Shown piece after piece: positions 1 through 19,972 of a stretch of 64,000 nt of DNA; within the stretch, counting starts at the first letter, position 1; every line of letters starts with the position of its first letter. The notes beneath the pieces were generated by a model. The model did not search any database, was not told where the DNA came from, and worked only from the letters and a program-made list of their open reading frames with translations. Source of the DNA: Lactarius indigo (lineage: Eukaryota > Basidiomycota > Agaricomycetes > Russulales > Russulaceae); the NCBI GenBank assembly GCA_025766275.1, contig JAFKAC010000005.1:1798001-1862000 (forward strand). Direction: 5' to 3'. Made by a program: the position numbers and the translations under genes.

Positions 1-142
1 CCTTAATGACAAGGATAAGTAGGCACAGGCAATACACTCGCAGTCGGGTTTTGTATTGAGACGGTATGCCAGCAACGGACTATGATGTATCCGTGCCATT
101 GCTCACAAGGAATGATTAGATTCAATATGGACATGAAGAAAG

Positions 143-913
143 GTGCGCATTGCTGTGCGGGCCGTATATGATATGGTTGGGCTGACCGCTTCAGAGGAGT
201 ACGATGCCGAACTAGAGCGCATGAATGCAACGATGACTGCGGAGAACTTAGCTCTGCAACACGATAACAAGCAATTAAACACGCTGATTAAAGAGTATGA
301 GACGACACTTGAGACTATTATGGGCCTATTCAGACAACGTGCAGTGAGTGACTTTCTTCTTGTTGTCACCTTAGCTCTTTCCCATGCGTGCGTGGGGGAT
401 GTCAGATCCCCGCCTTTCTTTGCTGATTTATTCGGTAGCACAGGCGTACATGCTAATGCCCATGATTTCTCTCAGCACGACGTCCAATGCCAAGAACTAA
501 CCCGCATCCGTGAATACGAATCGCGCATTCTCGAACGTGAAGCCGAGGCACAACTCGCGCAACTCAGTGCGCAGACGGCCTTCTCCGCGTCCCTCACGCA
601 CGTTTCCACACTCTTGCGCAGCGCGTTCCGCGCGCTCAACGGAGAGGGTGGTGACGGTGACCCGGACGCAGCAGATTGGGCCCTAGAACGCGAATGCGAA
701 CTGGCGCGGCTGGAGCACGAGAACGCCGTGTTGCGGATGTTGCTTGGCGTTCCCGGTGCTGAGGAGGAAACGCACCTGCGACTGGCGTTGCCACCACCAG
801 AGGACGGCCGGGGCAGCGCTATGTCGGCCGTCCGGGAGAACAGCGGGGTGAGGGGAGGGCCAAAGGGAACGGTAGGACCATTTGGGACTTACAAAAAGTC
901 ACACGTCCCATAG
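143..913 (+). CDS. SIKE/FGFR1OP2-like coiled-coil protein (5' end not in window)
   Basis: This is the 3' part of a coiled-coil protein related to the SIKE/FGFR1OP2 family, which in animals and fungi associates with the STRIPAK phosphatase-kinase scaffold. The visible first exon carries a heptad-rich stretch ending ETTLETIMGLFRQRA, which lines up with the central coiled coil of the family. An intron runs from a GTGAGT donor at 344 to a CTCAG acceptor ending at 475. It is 132 bp, in frame and without a stop, so a translation that ignores it would still read through. The last exon continues with EYESRILEREAE and the family-like LARLEHENAVLRMLLGV segment. Stop is TAG at 911-913. There is an in-frame stop at 134-136 and no convincing ATG, so the N-terminus must come from upstream exons outside the window. 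The family call rests on motif resemblance only. Confidence 0.6.
   Translation: MRIAVRAVYDMVGLTASEEYDAELERMNATMTAENLALQHDNKQLNTLIKEYETTLETIMGLFRQRAVSDFLLVVTLALSHACVGDVRSPPFFADLFGSTGVHANAHDFSQHDVQCQELTRIREYESRILEREAEAQLAQLSAQTAFSASLTHVSTLLRSAFRALNGEGGDGDPDAADWALERECELARLEHENAVLRMLLGVPGAEEETHLRLALPPPEDGRGSAMSAVRENSGVRGGPKGTVGPFGTYKKSHVP
344..475 (+). other. Intron of the SIKE-like gene
   Basis: GTGAGT donor and pyrimidine-rich CTCAG acceptor. Length is 132 bp, a multiple of three, with no in-frame stop. Removing it joins two coiled-coil segments in one frame. Confidence 0.75.
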
Positions 914-2092
914 ATCCTTCGACAACATGCTTGGCAGACCACCTCATGATTATGCCGGGAGTGTTCTTACGTCTATCTTGGGTGACGCGCACCATAGTTG
1001 CGGTCATATAGAGCATCATTTAGGATCGTTCCGTGTGTTTCGGTGATGCATGTGAACGAGTGAACGAAGATGACAGTCTTTTATGATCCTAATACACCTC
1101 TGATCGATGGCCAGAACCAAAGGTGTGATACTTCTGCGAGTTTCACCGAAGCTCCCGGGCCCCCACATCAGGGTTTCTCGGCTATGTGCAACGTTCCCGA
1201 CGGACCCGACGCAGAACGTTTGTCACGATGGCAATGACCAGCACAACGGTGTCAGGCACGACGCCCCCCCCGGCGTATGATTTGATGGACGAGCTCGAAA
1301 CCTAGTATTTTGTTGACCCAAGTAGGGGATCTCATCGACACCTTGACAAATACCGGTACATGAGAAGACCTGCACCGTGTTCACACACTGGCAACTGCGA
1401 TCCACGCCGCCGCCGTCGTTAATTCGCGAGATGTCGCTACAGCGAAGTAGGGATATATTGAGAGCTACGGTGACTCGGACGGGTGGCACCCGGTGGAAGC
1501 CTATCGACCGCCACAGCGTGCCCGTCAAGGCGCTCCGCGGAAACGAGTGTGTAACGACGACTAAGTTAGGAACGACAGTTTCTATCCTGCGGGGGGCCGC
1601 GGAATCATCATGGTATTGAGCCCTCTACTCGCCAGGACATGGAAGAAATGGTATGATCGTAACCTTTAGACTGTTCGGTATAACTCGGTTGTTCACAGCC
1701 CTACGAGTCAGGTACGAGGGTCGCAATGGGCAATTGGGTGGCTATGGTAGCACGCTGGTCGGGTATTAGTCGCAGACTGATCGGAGGGGTTTGTTTGTTT
1801 TTCTTTAATTTTATTTAATTTTTTACGGTCATAAAGAGGGGGGCGTCTTATGAAGGGGATTCGTTTGATCACTATTGGGACCGTGACCGTCATGCTCACT
1901 GCTCCTTCTCCTTCTCACCCTACCACAAATATCCTTTTCGTCCGCCCTCTCTCCCCCCCCTTTCCACATACCCCTCCTTCGAGTTCTCTTACCCGCGCAC
2001 TCCGCTTCTCAACTCACAACGGCATCTTTCAGAATCCCGCAGCGCCATCCGACCATTGGAGCGCTGGCGCCCTGAGCACACGCACATTTTCC
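914..2092. other. Intergenic region, no gene seen
   Basis: About 1.2 kb between the SIKE-like gene and the PH-domain gene. Short open frames here have no recognisable motif. The last 200 bases, about 1890-1990, are strongly C/T-rich on the plus strand, as is usual just upstream of fungal start codons, and probably form the core promoter and 5' UTR of the next gene. Confidence 0.6.
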
Positions 2093-5000
2093 ATGGGTCC
2101 CAACTTACGATCGAGCACGAAGGGCAAGGAGCGTGAGGCTTTCGACTCGCTTGACCCGGGGCCATTTGGTGAGTCTTCACTCGCTTCGCCTCGTGTATCC
2201 ACGACGGCGCGCCTACCTATCGGTGTTTATTTATACCGAATTCCGGGATGTAATCTCAGGTTCCTATGCATTTGACGATACATTCCCTCCCCTTGCAAAC
2301 CGCAAGTCGTCACTCGGCAGTCCGCTCTCCCGTCCATCCACTGCAGACCCTTCCTCAACCCCATCTGTTCCCCGGAGACAGCGCGGCAGTATCCTGGGAG
2401 CCGCCTCTGATGCGCTGCGCTTTGGGCGCCGCCGTAAATCAGTCAAGGCACTGCCCCCTCCACCACAGCCTCGTCTTCTCGTTTCGGAAGTTATTGAGGT
2501 GCGCGCATCAGCGCCCACCCCGCCATATGATGAAGACGAAGAGGCCGAGCGAGAGCAGCTTCGTGCTGCTGCCGTCCAGTCCGTCGGTTTCAATGTGGGT
2601 ATCGGCGGGTCTCCGGACCGCGGGCATGTCACCTTCGGTGACGAGGGTGATATTACTGATGAGGGAGACCATAATGCGCACGTCAACCTAAATCAGCGCG
2701 AGAATGGGCGCGCATCAATGTCCGCCCCACCATCCTCTCCACCTCCGCTTGATAACGCACTCTCCGATGGGACCGGATCGCCTCAAACCGTGCGACAACA
2801 CACCCACGCAAGATCATCCAGTGGGGGCAAAACAGCACATTTTACGCCCACACTTGCAGAGGTACCTGCGTTTCCAAGCACTCGCGCCCAAATCTCTCCG
2901 CACGAACAACTCTCAGCGACATTGCCGAAGCACTACCCTCCCCCTTCCTTGTTTATGCTCGCCCTGTCGAAGCAATGGAAGGCACGACACGTAGTTCTCA
3001 GTGCACCCGCTCCCACAGGTGCATTCTACTTGCATGTATTCAAGTCCTCGGCTGCAGACGAACGCGAGTTGGAACGCCTCGAGATCAATGAACACAGCGT
3101 CGCATCCGTCACTGATGAAGATGTTGGTGGCCGACGTGGTGTCGTGCGCATAGGCGGCTTCGATGTCGGTGCACTACGGAGGGAGCTGAACGGCGAAGAA
3201 AACGGTATGACAATGATGACGTTACAGATCGTAGATGCGAATGAGTCACAGAATTGGATCAACGCAATCAAGAATGCGGTCCTTGGTCAGCGGTGCGCAT
3301 ACATCTGTATCTTTTTCGTATCAACATTTTTACTCATCACCCTTTCCTGTAGGTCTGTCCGCGCCGGACTTGGCATTCTGACTAATTCGTCTGGCGTACC
3401 TGAACCTCGGGGCGACTTGGATGTGATGCTATCGATGCGTATGCAGGGAATGCTCCCCTCCCCTACCAAGCCATCTTTCATCATTCCAGATGACGCAAAC
3501 AAACCACGGCAGAATGGATCTTCTAGCGAGGAGTCGTCTTCTCCGAGTGTGCGTTCACGACCAGCATCGCCACGCTCGCAAAATGGTGTCCTTTCTCTCA
3601 AGAGCCTCTTTTCCGTCTCTGGTTCAGGCTCTACACGGCCTCGCTCGCCTTCGTTGGCGCGCGCTGCTTCGCCAGACGCGGCTTCTGGAGAATCCTTCGG
3701 CAGTGCAGCTAGTAGTCTGCTCAGCATGCGGACTGTTGCTGATTCCCCCCTAATAAAGCCGTACTCCATGCTCCCGCCTACTGGTCCCACCTTAGACCCG
3801 ACGAACCAACTTCAACGTAAGATAATCGATACACAATCGAGTCTCGACTGGACACCACTAGATAGCCCTTTCAAGTCACCTGAACTTACGCCTCCTCCCC
3901 GTGCGCTGTCTCCTAGCTTAAACCCTCCACCGCCACGCAGACGCGCATACACGACAAACGAGCCACGTTTGGTGCCATCGCCCGACACCGGTCGATTTGT
4001 TTATAGCCATGGCAATGCGAGCACAGCAGGTAGCTTTGGTGTCCACATCCCAGAACCCATTCACCCACATCTGGAGAGGGCGTCTTCAGAGCGGGGAAAA
4101 CCCCGCGCCGGTTCTGTGTCAAGTACCTCAACATCGACTGAGAATGGCTCTGCGCGGCGTTGGTCACGTCAGTCTTTCATGCCTCCACGTCTTACACCAC
4201 CCCCGGGTTCCCCACAACCTGCCTCTGCTCCTCTCCCTCAGCATGCACCATGGCAGAATCCCTACCATCAAGTGCCGGAATCAGAACGTTCTCCAAGTCG
4301 CTGTTCTTCGCAGTCGCAGAAGACTTTGCCGAGTATCATCTCTGGCCTACATGTAACTTCGAAGCGCGCAAGCACGTCGAGTAGCATGTATAGCGTCGCG
4401 ACGACAAATTCGTCACCGCAGCACGTAAGCACGTTCTCAATCTCGCGCGCTGCAGGTGGAAGCCATCGAGTGTCCATTCCACCACCCCCACGTCCTGCGC
4501 CAAATACCGCACTTCCTCCGACACCCACAGGTTCGGATACCGAGAGTCCTGCTACCGTACCTATAAGCGCTGGGAAGACCGTGCGCAGGAACTCGCTTGC
4601 TCGACGTGCTCTACGACTCTCACTGGGCCAACCCGTGGCGTCCATACAAACTCAACCGTACAGCGCACCGCACACAAACGATGGTTTCGGCATTGTCGGA
4701 CCACGCTCGCATAGCCGGAGCGCCAGTGTTGATGGCGTGCCACGGTCCGTTGTGTCGCATGGTTACAGTATCCCCCAAGCATTGCTGGTGCCACCTAGTC
4801 CGCCACCGACAGGCCCGCTTCCGCCGCCACCAGTTGCGCCACCGTCACGGACATCGTCACCGGTATCGACGACCTCTCAGCCACGTGCGTCGCTTAAGCA
4901 ACGTCTCCGGATCCTCAGCGCGCCATCGGGCCGTTCGACACCACCACCTCCAATAACCACGGTCATCCCGCCTGTCCTTCCTGCGCTCGAGATCCCCACG

Positions 5001-5417
5001 TCGATGCCGGTAACGCCGATCGGCGAACGCATAGCGCACATCGCCCCTGACGCGGATTTCCTCCACCTTGACGGCGAGACCCCGATCGCGACCGTGCCAC
5101 CCAGGGCGCTGATGGTCCCAGAAACGAACGCACCACCGGGGTTTCCCTTCCCTTTGCCCCCGCTCACGCTCACGCCGCCGCCAGGCACGTATGAGCACGT
5201 CCCACCTCCGGCGTCGGATCGCTCGCCACAGCAGATGACGGTGCTGTCGCCCCCGCCGCGCAGAGGGTCCGCGCGCCCGCTGCCCTCGCCCTCGCCCGAA
5301 CAAGAGCGGGGACCGAGCGCGGCGTGGAACGGTGACGGCGATGGCGCGTTGCCGCCGCTTAATCTGGCGTGCAATGTATCCACGTTGTCGCTGAGCATCG
5401 TGAATGGCGCCGTGTGA
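2093..5417 (+). CDS. PH-domain-containing, Ser/Pro-rich protein
   Basis: Predicted protein of about 1,057 aa. Exon 1 starts at ATG 2093 (MGPNLRSSTKGKERE) and ends at 2168. A GTGAGT..CTCAG intron (2169-2259) keeps the frame. A second intron at 3293-3352 is 60 bp and in frame, and its removal joins AVLGQR to SVRAGLG. Roughly residues 250-375 look like a pleckstrin-homology domain: a KQWKARHVVLS strand, an FYLHVFKS strand, and a C-terminal helix with the typical conserved Trp in NWINAIKNAV. The rest is low-complexity Ser, Pro and Arg with many SP/TP sites, consistent with a membrane-associated scaffold under kinase control. That role is inference. A basic cluster (FGRRRKSVK) precedes the PH domain. 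Stop is TGA at 5415-5417. The gene is convergent with PRP8. Confidence 0.75.
2169..2259 (+). other. Intron 1 of the PH-domain gene
   Basis: GTGAGT donor and CTCAG acceptor. Exon 1 ends in phase 1, and the downstream frame opens exactly two bases after the acceptor, so both exons join without a shift. Confidence 0.75.
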
Positions 5418-6440
5418 GCACCGTCCTCCCTTCCTTTACTGTAAAATATCGCCCACCTTTATTTCCTTTTCACCCTTCGCTTTTCTTTTCGACGTGACGT
5501 TGTCGCATTATGCCCTCTTCTCCCACCACCTGCTTGGGGTTGGTCTTTTTTGCTGTCATTCTTCCCCCCGGCGCTTTTTATTATTTATGCACCGAAGCGG
5601 ATCCGCCGTCTCTTAATCAACACTGTAATTCTGGATCACTCTCGTGGTTTGACCTCCTTTTTCCAGACTACTTCCACTCCACTCTCGCCTGCCCCCCCAC
5701 CCACCCAGATACTTACACCCCCGGCCCCGAAATGCAATTACCCAATCGTCCCATTCGTCTTCCCATTATAGAGCTAATTAAACCTTACCTACCTACAACT
5801 CATCATCGTTCCATCATGTAATTCTAGCTCTCGCACACCACACGCAACCCACCCATACAGAGCCCCGCGCGACGATAGATAGATTCCTTACCTACCTAGC
5901 GCTCCGCTCTCTCTCTGGATCAATTAGGTTCTCTAAGGATTTCTGTAATATGAATAGAGCTTCTGGTGACTAAAGATTACAGTAGGCAAAAAAAGGAAAA
6001 CGCCGGTCGACATTGAATGATGGCACCTTCCCCCAATGGTTAACAAGTTCGGTCACACCTTGAAAAGCCATGCTAACGTCCAGATCTACGTATGTGCCCG
6101 CGGCCTTGGCCCCCCTCAGTTAGCCGCGATCTCCCCATTGGGGTAGGTGCATCCTTATGCAATGCCAACTTGGTAGTATTTAAGCCATGTACCTTAATTA
6201 AACGTAAGTGCTACGACTGCTCTCCCCTCTTTTTTTTTCTTCATGAAACCCATCTCGGACTTGTGAGTAACAAACGATGACGAGGAGACTGCACTCGGAG
6301 GTAATAGGACATTTGACGCATTGGAAGATAGCCGGATATTGACGAGAACAGAAAAACGAGAATTGATTGATATGCAACAAAATGTACAGTACAGTATGCT
6401 AAGACGGAAATGCGGAGATCGTAATAATGTCGACCGACGA
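5418..6440. other. Convergent intergenic region (3' UTRs)
   Basis: About 1 kb between the stop codons of the PH-domain gene (plus) and PRP8 (minus). C/T-rich with T runs. It presumably holds both 3' ends. No coding or RNA gene recognised. Confidence 0.6.
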
Positions 6441-15072
<8,632 letters not shown>

Positions 15073-17838
15073 GTCGTTGAGAGCAACAGCGAAGAGCGGA
15101 TGGTTTGCTGCAAAACTTGGACGCGTCCACTCCGCCGTTTGCCACCATATTTCAAGCGGCGGTTGAAACATGGCTCGGCACCAACGGCCCGGGCAGCAGT
15201 CAACAAGCATAACTTAACTCCCTCGTACGAACGACGTCAAACATACTTTGGCTCACTGACAGCGTTGATCGCAAAGAGATGGATAAACATGTCTTCTACT
15301 GATAGATAGAAGAGTTTACCTTTCAATATACCTTTCCAGAGGTTGCTACCACATACCATTGATTAAGTTGGCGTGGTGTGTGCGAAGGAGATCTATATTA
15401 CAGTACTCCTGGAATAATGCAGGATCAGGCGTCTCCGCGTGGGGCGAACTCTAGAATCCAGAAAGTACTCTGGCCTTATTGAGAAGTTGAACCCAAGTCC
15501 TAATCCAGTGACTTTGATGACTTCTCACTACACCAATAATCCTCTCTGCTCTTCATCCATGAGTAATTTGGCGTAGCGCTTCGAATTGCAACTGGACCAC
15601 ATGCCAAAAGTAGATCATACCCGAAGTGTTTTTGATAAGCGTCATAAATACCATCATGAGCAGCTGCGCAGTCATGGCTAGTTCTGAGTAACGTAATGTA
15701 TCCGTGGACAATGTCGTCCTAAACCATTGTCACTTAGTGCAACGTCGGTCGACTAGTGTGAAGCCCATAAGGAGCATAGAGCAGCCTACATTGCGCCAAT
15801 ATCACATTCGTCTGTCGCACAATTCGACGAGTGGTCTCAACTTTACATGTGCACAGCACGCAGGCACAGGCACACCAAGTTGCAGCTTATTAACGGCGTT
15901 CATTTCCGACTCTTCTGTACCCGCCCAGAGACACAAATCTTCTTGCGCCGTGTTTCCCCCGCAGGACATCACTGATATATCGGGTACGGGATAGAGGAGG
16001 AAAAAGGTGAGTGCGCCGATCAACGACAGGCACCGAAGTGGTAACAGGGTCGTCTGTAATTGAAGGCAGGCACAAGCAATCCATGATGCAAAGAGCTACG
16101 CTTCATTGCGCTCACAGTGGCCGGAGCCTGTATGCTCCGAGTGAGCTGTAGCCTGGAGCTCAAAGGGGCCTTACTCCCAGCCTTCTGACACGCGCGTTGC
16201 GGTGGCATTGGGCTTGGCCGTCCCAATACAAGAGTGGTGCCGTAAGCGTAAGATTACCCAGTTGCAAGGGCAGTCAGATGACCAGTACTTACAGTAACTC
16301 CTCGATTCTTTTTGGACCCATACGCAACGCCCGCGTTCATGTAGGGTTCACCAAATCCACTTGATATTTTTGGCCAGTCAGAATTTGAAAATAGGTTCAT
16401 GCTCACGAAGATGGTTCCGCCTGCAGCAAAAAGTCATGACAGTACAGTGGTATACCTATCCCGTATCCTTCACTGCCTCATTGTTTGGCTCTCTACTGGC
16501 AGCGGTCGTTGCACCTTCAAGATTGAAGTGTCAACGGGTCTGAATCGAGCTCTAGTATTGCGCTTGAGTGAAAGCGAAATGTCCCAAAGTTCCTCGAAGT
16601 GCGAAGCTTCGTTATGGGCATGGCACACCGTGAGAGGAAACGATGCAACGTACTCCAGGGGCATGGGGCTCATCTTAGTTTGTACGGTGAAGAAATTCCA
16701 TTCCCTCATCGGTAATTCTGTTCTCACCTCTCACCTAGGCACGGGCACCGAGAAAATAGTGCCGTACGATCGGGGATGGGCCGGTGAGAGTTCAATCTAA
16801 GCTGCTGACCAAATAAGGAAAGATTTAGCAGGGAGAATGGAAGAGACTCGGTCATCTCGGGCCGTCATTTGCAATCCGTCACAGAGGGTTTAGTCTGCAA
16901 CCGTAAGGTCTAGACGAGCAAGGGAATACACCGTGTCGGAACACCATGTTATTGACTTTTGAATAGCCTGCAAAGACGAACAGGAGCGCCCGAGACTGGA
17001 AAGGGTTGAGCCGAGTCACCAGAGAAATCGGTGACGGTAACGGAGATCCTAGGGCTTCCTGCGTGCGTGGTTCGCGGGGCGGATGTGGCCGTGGTTCAGA
17101 ATGTGTTGTTGAGTCGGGCGCAGTGAAAGAAGAAGGAACGGGACAAGGAGTGCCAGAAGAGTATGGAAGATGTCAGGGGTGTGGGATCACGCGGTACGAG
17201 ATGATAGTTAAAAAGGGAACAAAGGGTCAATCGGAGCCACGGTACTCGTCAAGACACAGGTGCAGAGAGCACCAAGAAGAGCGTCTGAAATGAAGCGACA
17301 GAAGAAGCGTAGTTGAAGCTTGAGCTTGAAAGACGGGGCTCGTTCAGGCAGAAGGCGGAGTTACAGGAGACTTTCGGAGTTACGGAGTGGGTGGCTGCTG
17401 GAATCCAAGTAGCGATGAACCAAGCGTGGTGAAGAGGGGTCATGCAAACGTTACAAGAAAGGCATGGTTCCAAGGACGGCATTATCTTATCAAGGACTGT
17501 ATGACCGGGGGCCGTTCTCGGAAGTTCGGCTGAGAGAGAAATTTAGCCTGCACGAATACGCAAAAATGCTAAGTGGAAGTTAAGCAACCCATGTCGGGGA
17601 ACGGGAAGGTGAGAAGGTGCGGAGAGGTCTCATAAAAGGTATGCACTGGCAGCAACACGGCGCCAATAGCGGGATCTTTAGAAACAAAAGGACAAGAGGA
17701 GGGAGACGCCCAGAAGATGGTAAACAAAAAGGCGGGAGGTTGAAGAGACAAGTAAACGGGCGTCCCGGAAGAGTCGGATGGTGTCCGTGAAGAAGATAGG
17801 AGGAGAGGCAAGAAGAGTAGAGTGGATGTAACGCGTAT

Positions 17839-17886
17839 GGATGATGATGATAGTGATGATGGTGATGGTGATTGGTGGTGATGGAG
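17839..17886 (+). repeat. GAT/GGT-type imperfect microsatellite
   Basis: A run of ATGATG, GTGATG and GGTGAT triplets, imperfect, about 150 bp upstream of the next start codon. Confidence 0.7.
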
Positions 17887-17995
17887 GAAGCATAATAAAT
17901 AATAATATAAATATTACGCGATTGAAATTGATTTATTTCGAACGAGGTTCGCTACACGGCACAGGGAGGGGGGCGTGCAAGTTTCATTTACTTGA

Positions 17996-18039
17996 CCGTC
18001 GCCTTTTCTCTTTCTCTTTCTCTTCCCCTTCGTCCCCAT
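17996..18039 (+). promoter_or_regulatory. Pyrimidine-rich tract before a start codon
   Basis: An almost pure C/T tract with TTTCTC repeats directly before ATG 18041. Such CT tracts mark transcription start regions of many fungal genes. The role here is inferred from position and composition. Confidence 0.45.
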
Positions 18040-18040
18040 C

Positions 18041-19972
18041 ATGTCCGTTCGCCATTCTAATCACTCCCAGCCTCAGTCCCTTCCACCCTTCGCCGTCGCT
18101 TTCTCAAACTCTTCGTTAGACAAACTCTCTTCGCACCCTGCTTCCCTTCCTCCTATCCAACCGAGACCTCCCTCAGAACGTCCGCGCTCTCTTCCTGAAG
18201 CCTCGCAATCGGCTCCAATGGCAGAAACTCCCCCGATCCCAAATGGAAGGAAAAGATCCCATCCTGAGGCCTCGCAACGAGACGATACTTCTCCCGATAA
18301 CCGGTATGTCCCCTTGCCTTCCTCTCTTTCTTGCTCCCCCGCTTATACCCCTTCTTACAGCAGAGCCGCCAGTAGTACGTCTCCTCACCTAGGTCGCGTC
18401 AAGACAGAACACGATGATCCGGGTGACGACTCGCCCTCTCATTCTCGTCAGCCGCGATCCCACCCTCCTCCCCCTCAGCAGGATCCTGGTTCCCGGTCGA
18501 TGCCCCCTTCCGCACCATCACCCCAGTCTCAGCCTTCTCCTAAGAAAAGGCGCACGACAGTCAGTGGCCCTTCACACTTAGTTGATCAGGCGTCTTCCAA
18601 TCCGACCCCTTCTGACACCAACGCCACCTCTCCTCCCGTCGTAATCGGGATGCCCGCTATGGCTCGCGACGATCTGAACGCTGTAGAGCAGGTCCGGTCG
18701 ATGCTAACGGTGAAGCGTAACCAAGAAGCCCTCATTGAGAAGCGGAGGGGGAGTCTAGGTGCACCCCTCCCATCTTCTTCTCAACCCTCTGTCTCCCCGG
18801 CCGCGGTCAAGCCCCTACCAACATCTTCTCGTAGTTCTGCCCGAAGCCCGAATATGAGCGTAGCGCGCACCGCTCGTACCTCTGACCCTCCTCTAAATCC
18901 TCCAGGTTCTAGCCCCGTTGTAACCGCGGGCCAGAGTCAGCAAACCGATTTCGGCGCAAATCCTCCCCATCACAACTCCTTACCTCCTCCGCCAATTTCT
19001 TTTGCTGGTCGCCGAGGATACAAGTCTCCTTCATCTCTCAAAAAGAAGCCCGCCGATATCGTTATTTCCCCGCGAGATCCCCGCACACAACCCGTCATAC
19101 AGAGTGCGCCGCCTCAACAAGGCGGCCGCTTCACGGCCATGGCATTACCCTCCCTACCGAATGTCCAACAGCCCTTAGGTGGGCGGCGGATACCGGGTAA
19201 TGTCCCGCCAACGCCCACGCGTCTCACTCTCCGCTCGAACCTTGCCGCCTCGTCTAGCACGTCCTCTCTTGCGGTACCCCCTCCCGCATCAGTGCCGATT
19301 GCTACCATGCTTGTTCCACAGACACCTGCTGTGTTAAACCGCGCCGACTCCGGGTCGCAGCGTAGCGCCTTTCTTGCACCTTTCGAGGCGTTCTATGACG
19401 CCTTAAAAGACGCGAACGAACTCAAGACATGGCTAGGGGAGCAACTCGCCAAGTCGCAGGCCCTGCAGACCGGATTCGAGGCTGCAGTCGATGCAGCCGT
19501 TGAGCGGCGCGTGGGTGGGTTGCGCGATGAGGTGGTGCGACTACAACGCCGCGTCGAAGAGCTGGAAGGTACGCGGTGTACGGAAGGTGCGGGCCCAGCC
19601 CTATGGAGACGGAAGAGCGTCGCAAACGGCGAGCTGGCGGCATTTGCCGGGAGTACAGACAGTCCACAGCTACGCGAAACCTACACATTCCCATCTAATC
19701 CACGCGCCGAGGAAATAGCGCCTGGTGACGAATCGGACGTGCGCGAGACGGACTCGCCCGCTCCCACGTTTGACGTGCGTAGGCAGTCAATTTCAGCAGT
19801 TAGGATGGATCCGCCTCCACCGCAACAACAGCAGATAGATGCGCAGAATTCGCTGTCCGTAAAGAGTCCACCATCTGGCCGCGGGGTGCCACGGCGATCT
19901 TCTTATCAACCGCCACAGCAACAGCCGCAGAAAGCGGCGAGTCAGCCGGGGTCCCCCATGGAAGCGAGTTGA
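18041..19972 (+). CDS. Disordered Ser/Pro-rich protein with C-terminal coiled coil, function unknown
   Basis: Predicted protein of 624 aa after removing a 57-bp intron (18304-18360, GTATGT..TACAG), which joins SPDNR to RAASSTS. I do not recognise the family. The first two thirds are Ser/Pro-rich and probably unstructured. They contain a classical basic nuclear-localisation-like patch (SPKKRRTTVSG, around residue 150) followed by a more conserved-looking block, AVEQVRSMLTVKRNQEALIEKRRGS, which could be a short helix. Around residues 430-490 the segment FEAFYDALKDANELKTWL leads into a heptad-like stretch (VERRVGGLRDEVVRLQRRVEELEG) that looks like a coiled coil. The C-terminus is Pro/Gln-rich. 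A nuclear, transcription- or chromatin-related role would fit but is inference. Stop is TGA at 19970-19972. Confidence 0.65.
   Translation: MSVRHSNHSQPQSLPPFAVAFSNSSLDKLSSHPASLPPIQPRPPSERPRSLPEASQSAPMAETPPIPNGRKRSHPEASQRDDTSPDNRYVPLPSSLSCSPAYTPSYSRAASSTSPHLGRVKTEHDDPGDDSPSHSRQPRSHPPPPQQDPGSRSMPPSAPSPQSQPSPKKRRTTVSGPSHLVDQASSNPTPSDTNATSPPVVIGMPAMARDDLNAVEQVRSMLTVKRNQEALIEKRRGSLGAPLPSSSQPSVSPAAVKPLPTSSRSSARSPNMSVARTARTSDPPLNPPGSSPVVTAGQSQQTDFGANPPHHNSLPPPPISFAGRRGYKSPSSLKKKPADIVISPRDPRTQPVIQSAPPQQGGRFTAMALPSLPNVQQPLGGRRIPGNVPPTPTRLTLRSNLAASSSTSSLAVPPPASVPIATMLVPQTPAVLNRADSGSQRSAFLAPFEAFYDALKDANELKTWLGEQLAKSQALQTGFEAAVDAAVERRVGGLRDEVVRLQRRVEELEGTRCTEGAGPALWRRKSVANGELAAFAGSTDSPQLRETYTFPSNPRAEEIAPGDESDVRETDSPAPTFDVRRQSISAVRMDPPPPQQQQIDAQNSLSVKSPPSGRGVPRRSSYQPPQQQPQKAASQPGSPMEAS
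18304..18360 (+). other. Intron of the disordered-protein gene
   Basis: GTATGT donor and TTACAG acceptor, 57 bp, in frame, with a T/C-rich interior. Its removal completes an Arg codon. Confidence 0.75.

Larger units (their letters stand above)
15073..18040. other. Intergenic region, no gene seen
   Basis: About 3 kb between the divergent PRP8 and the disordered-protein gene. The part next to 15073 is PRP8 promoter and 5' UTR. Open frames of up to 130 codons occur around 16400-16800 but show no family motif or splice-consistent extension. A GAT/GGT-type simple repeat lies near 17839-17886. Confidence 0.5.

Noticed and set aside
16399..16800. 133-codon plus-strand open frame
   Set aside because: No family resemblance, no CT-rich leader, and the sequence is poor in typical coding features. 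Most likely chance.
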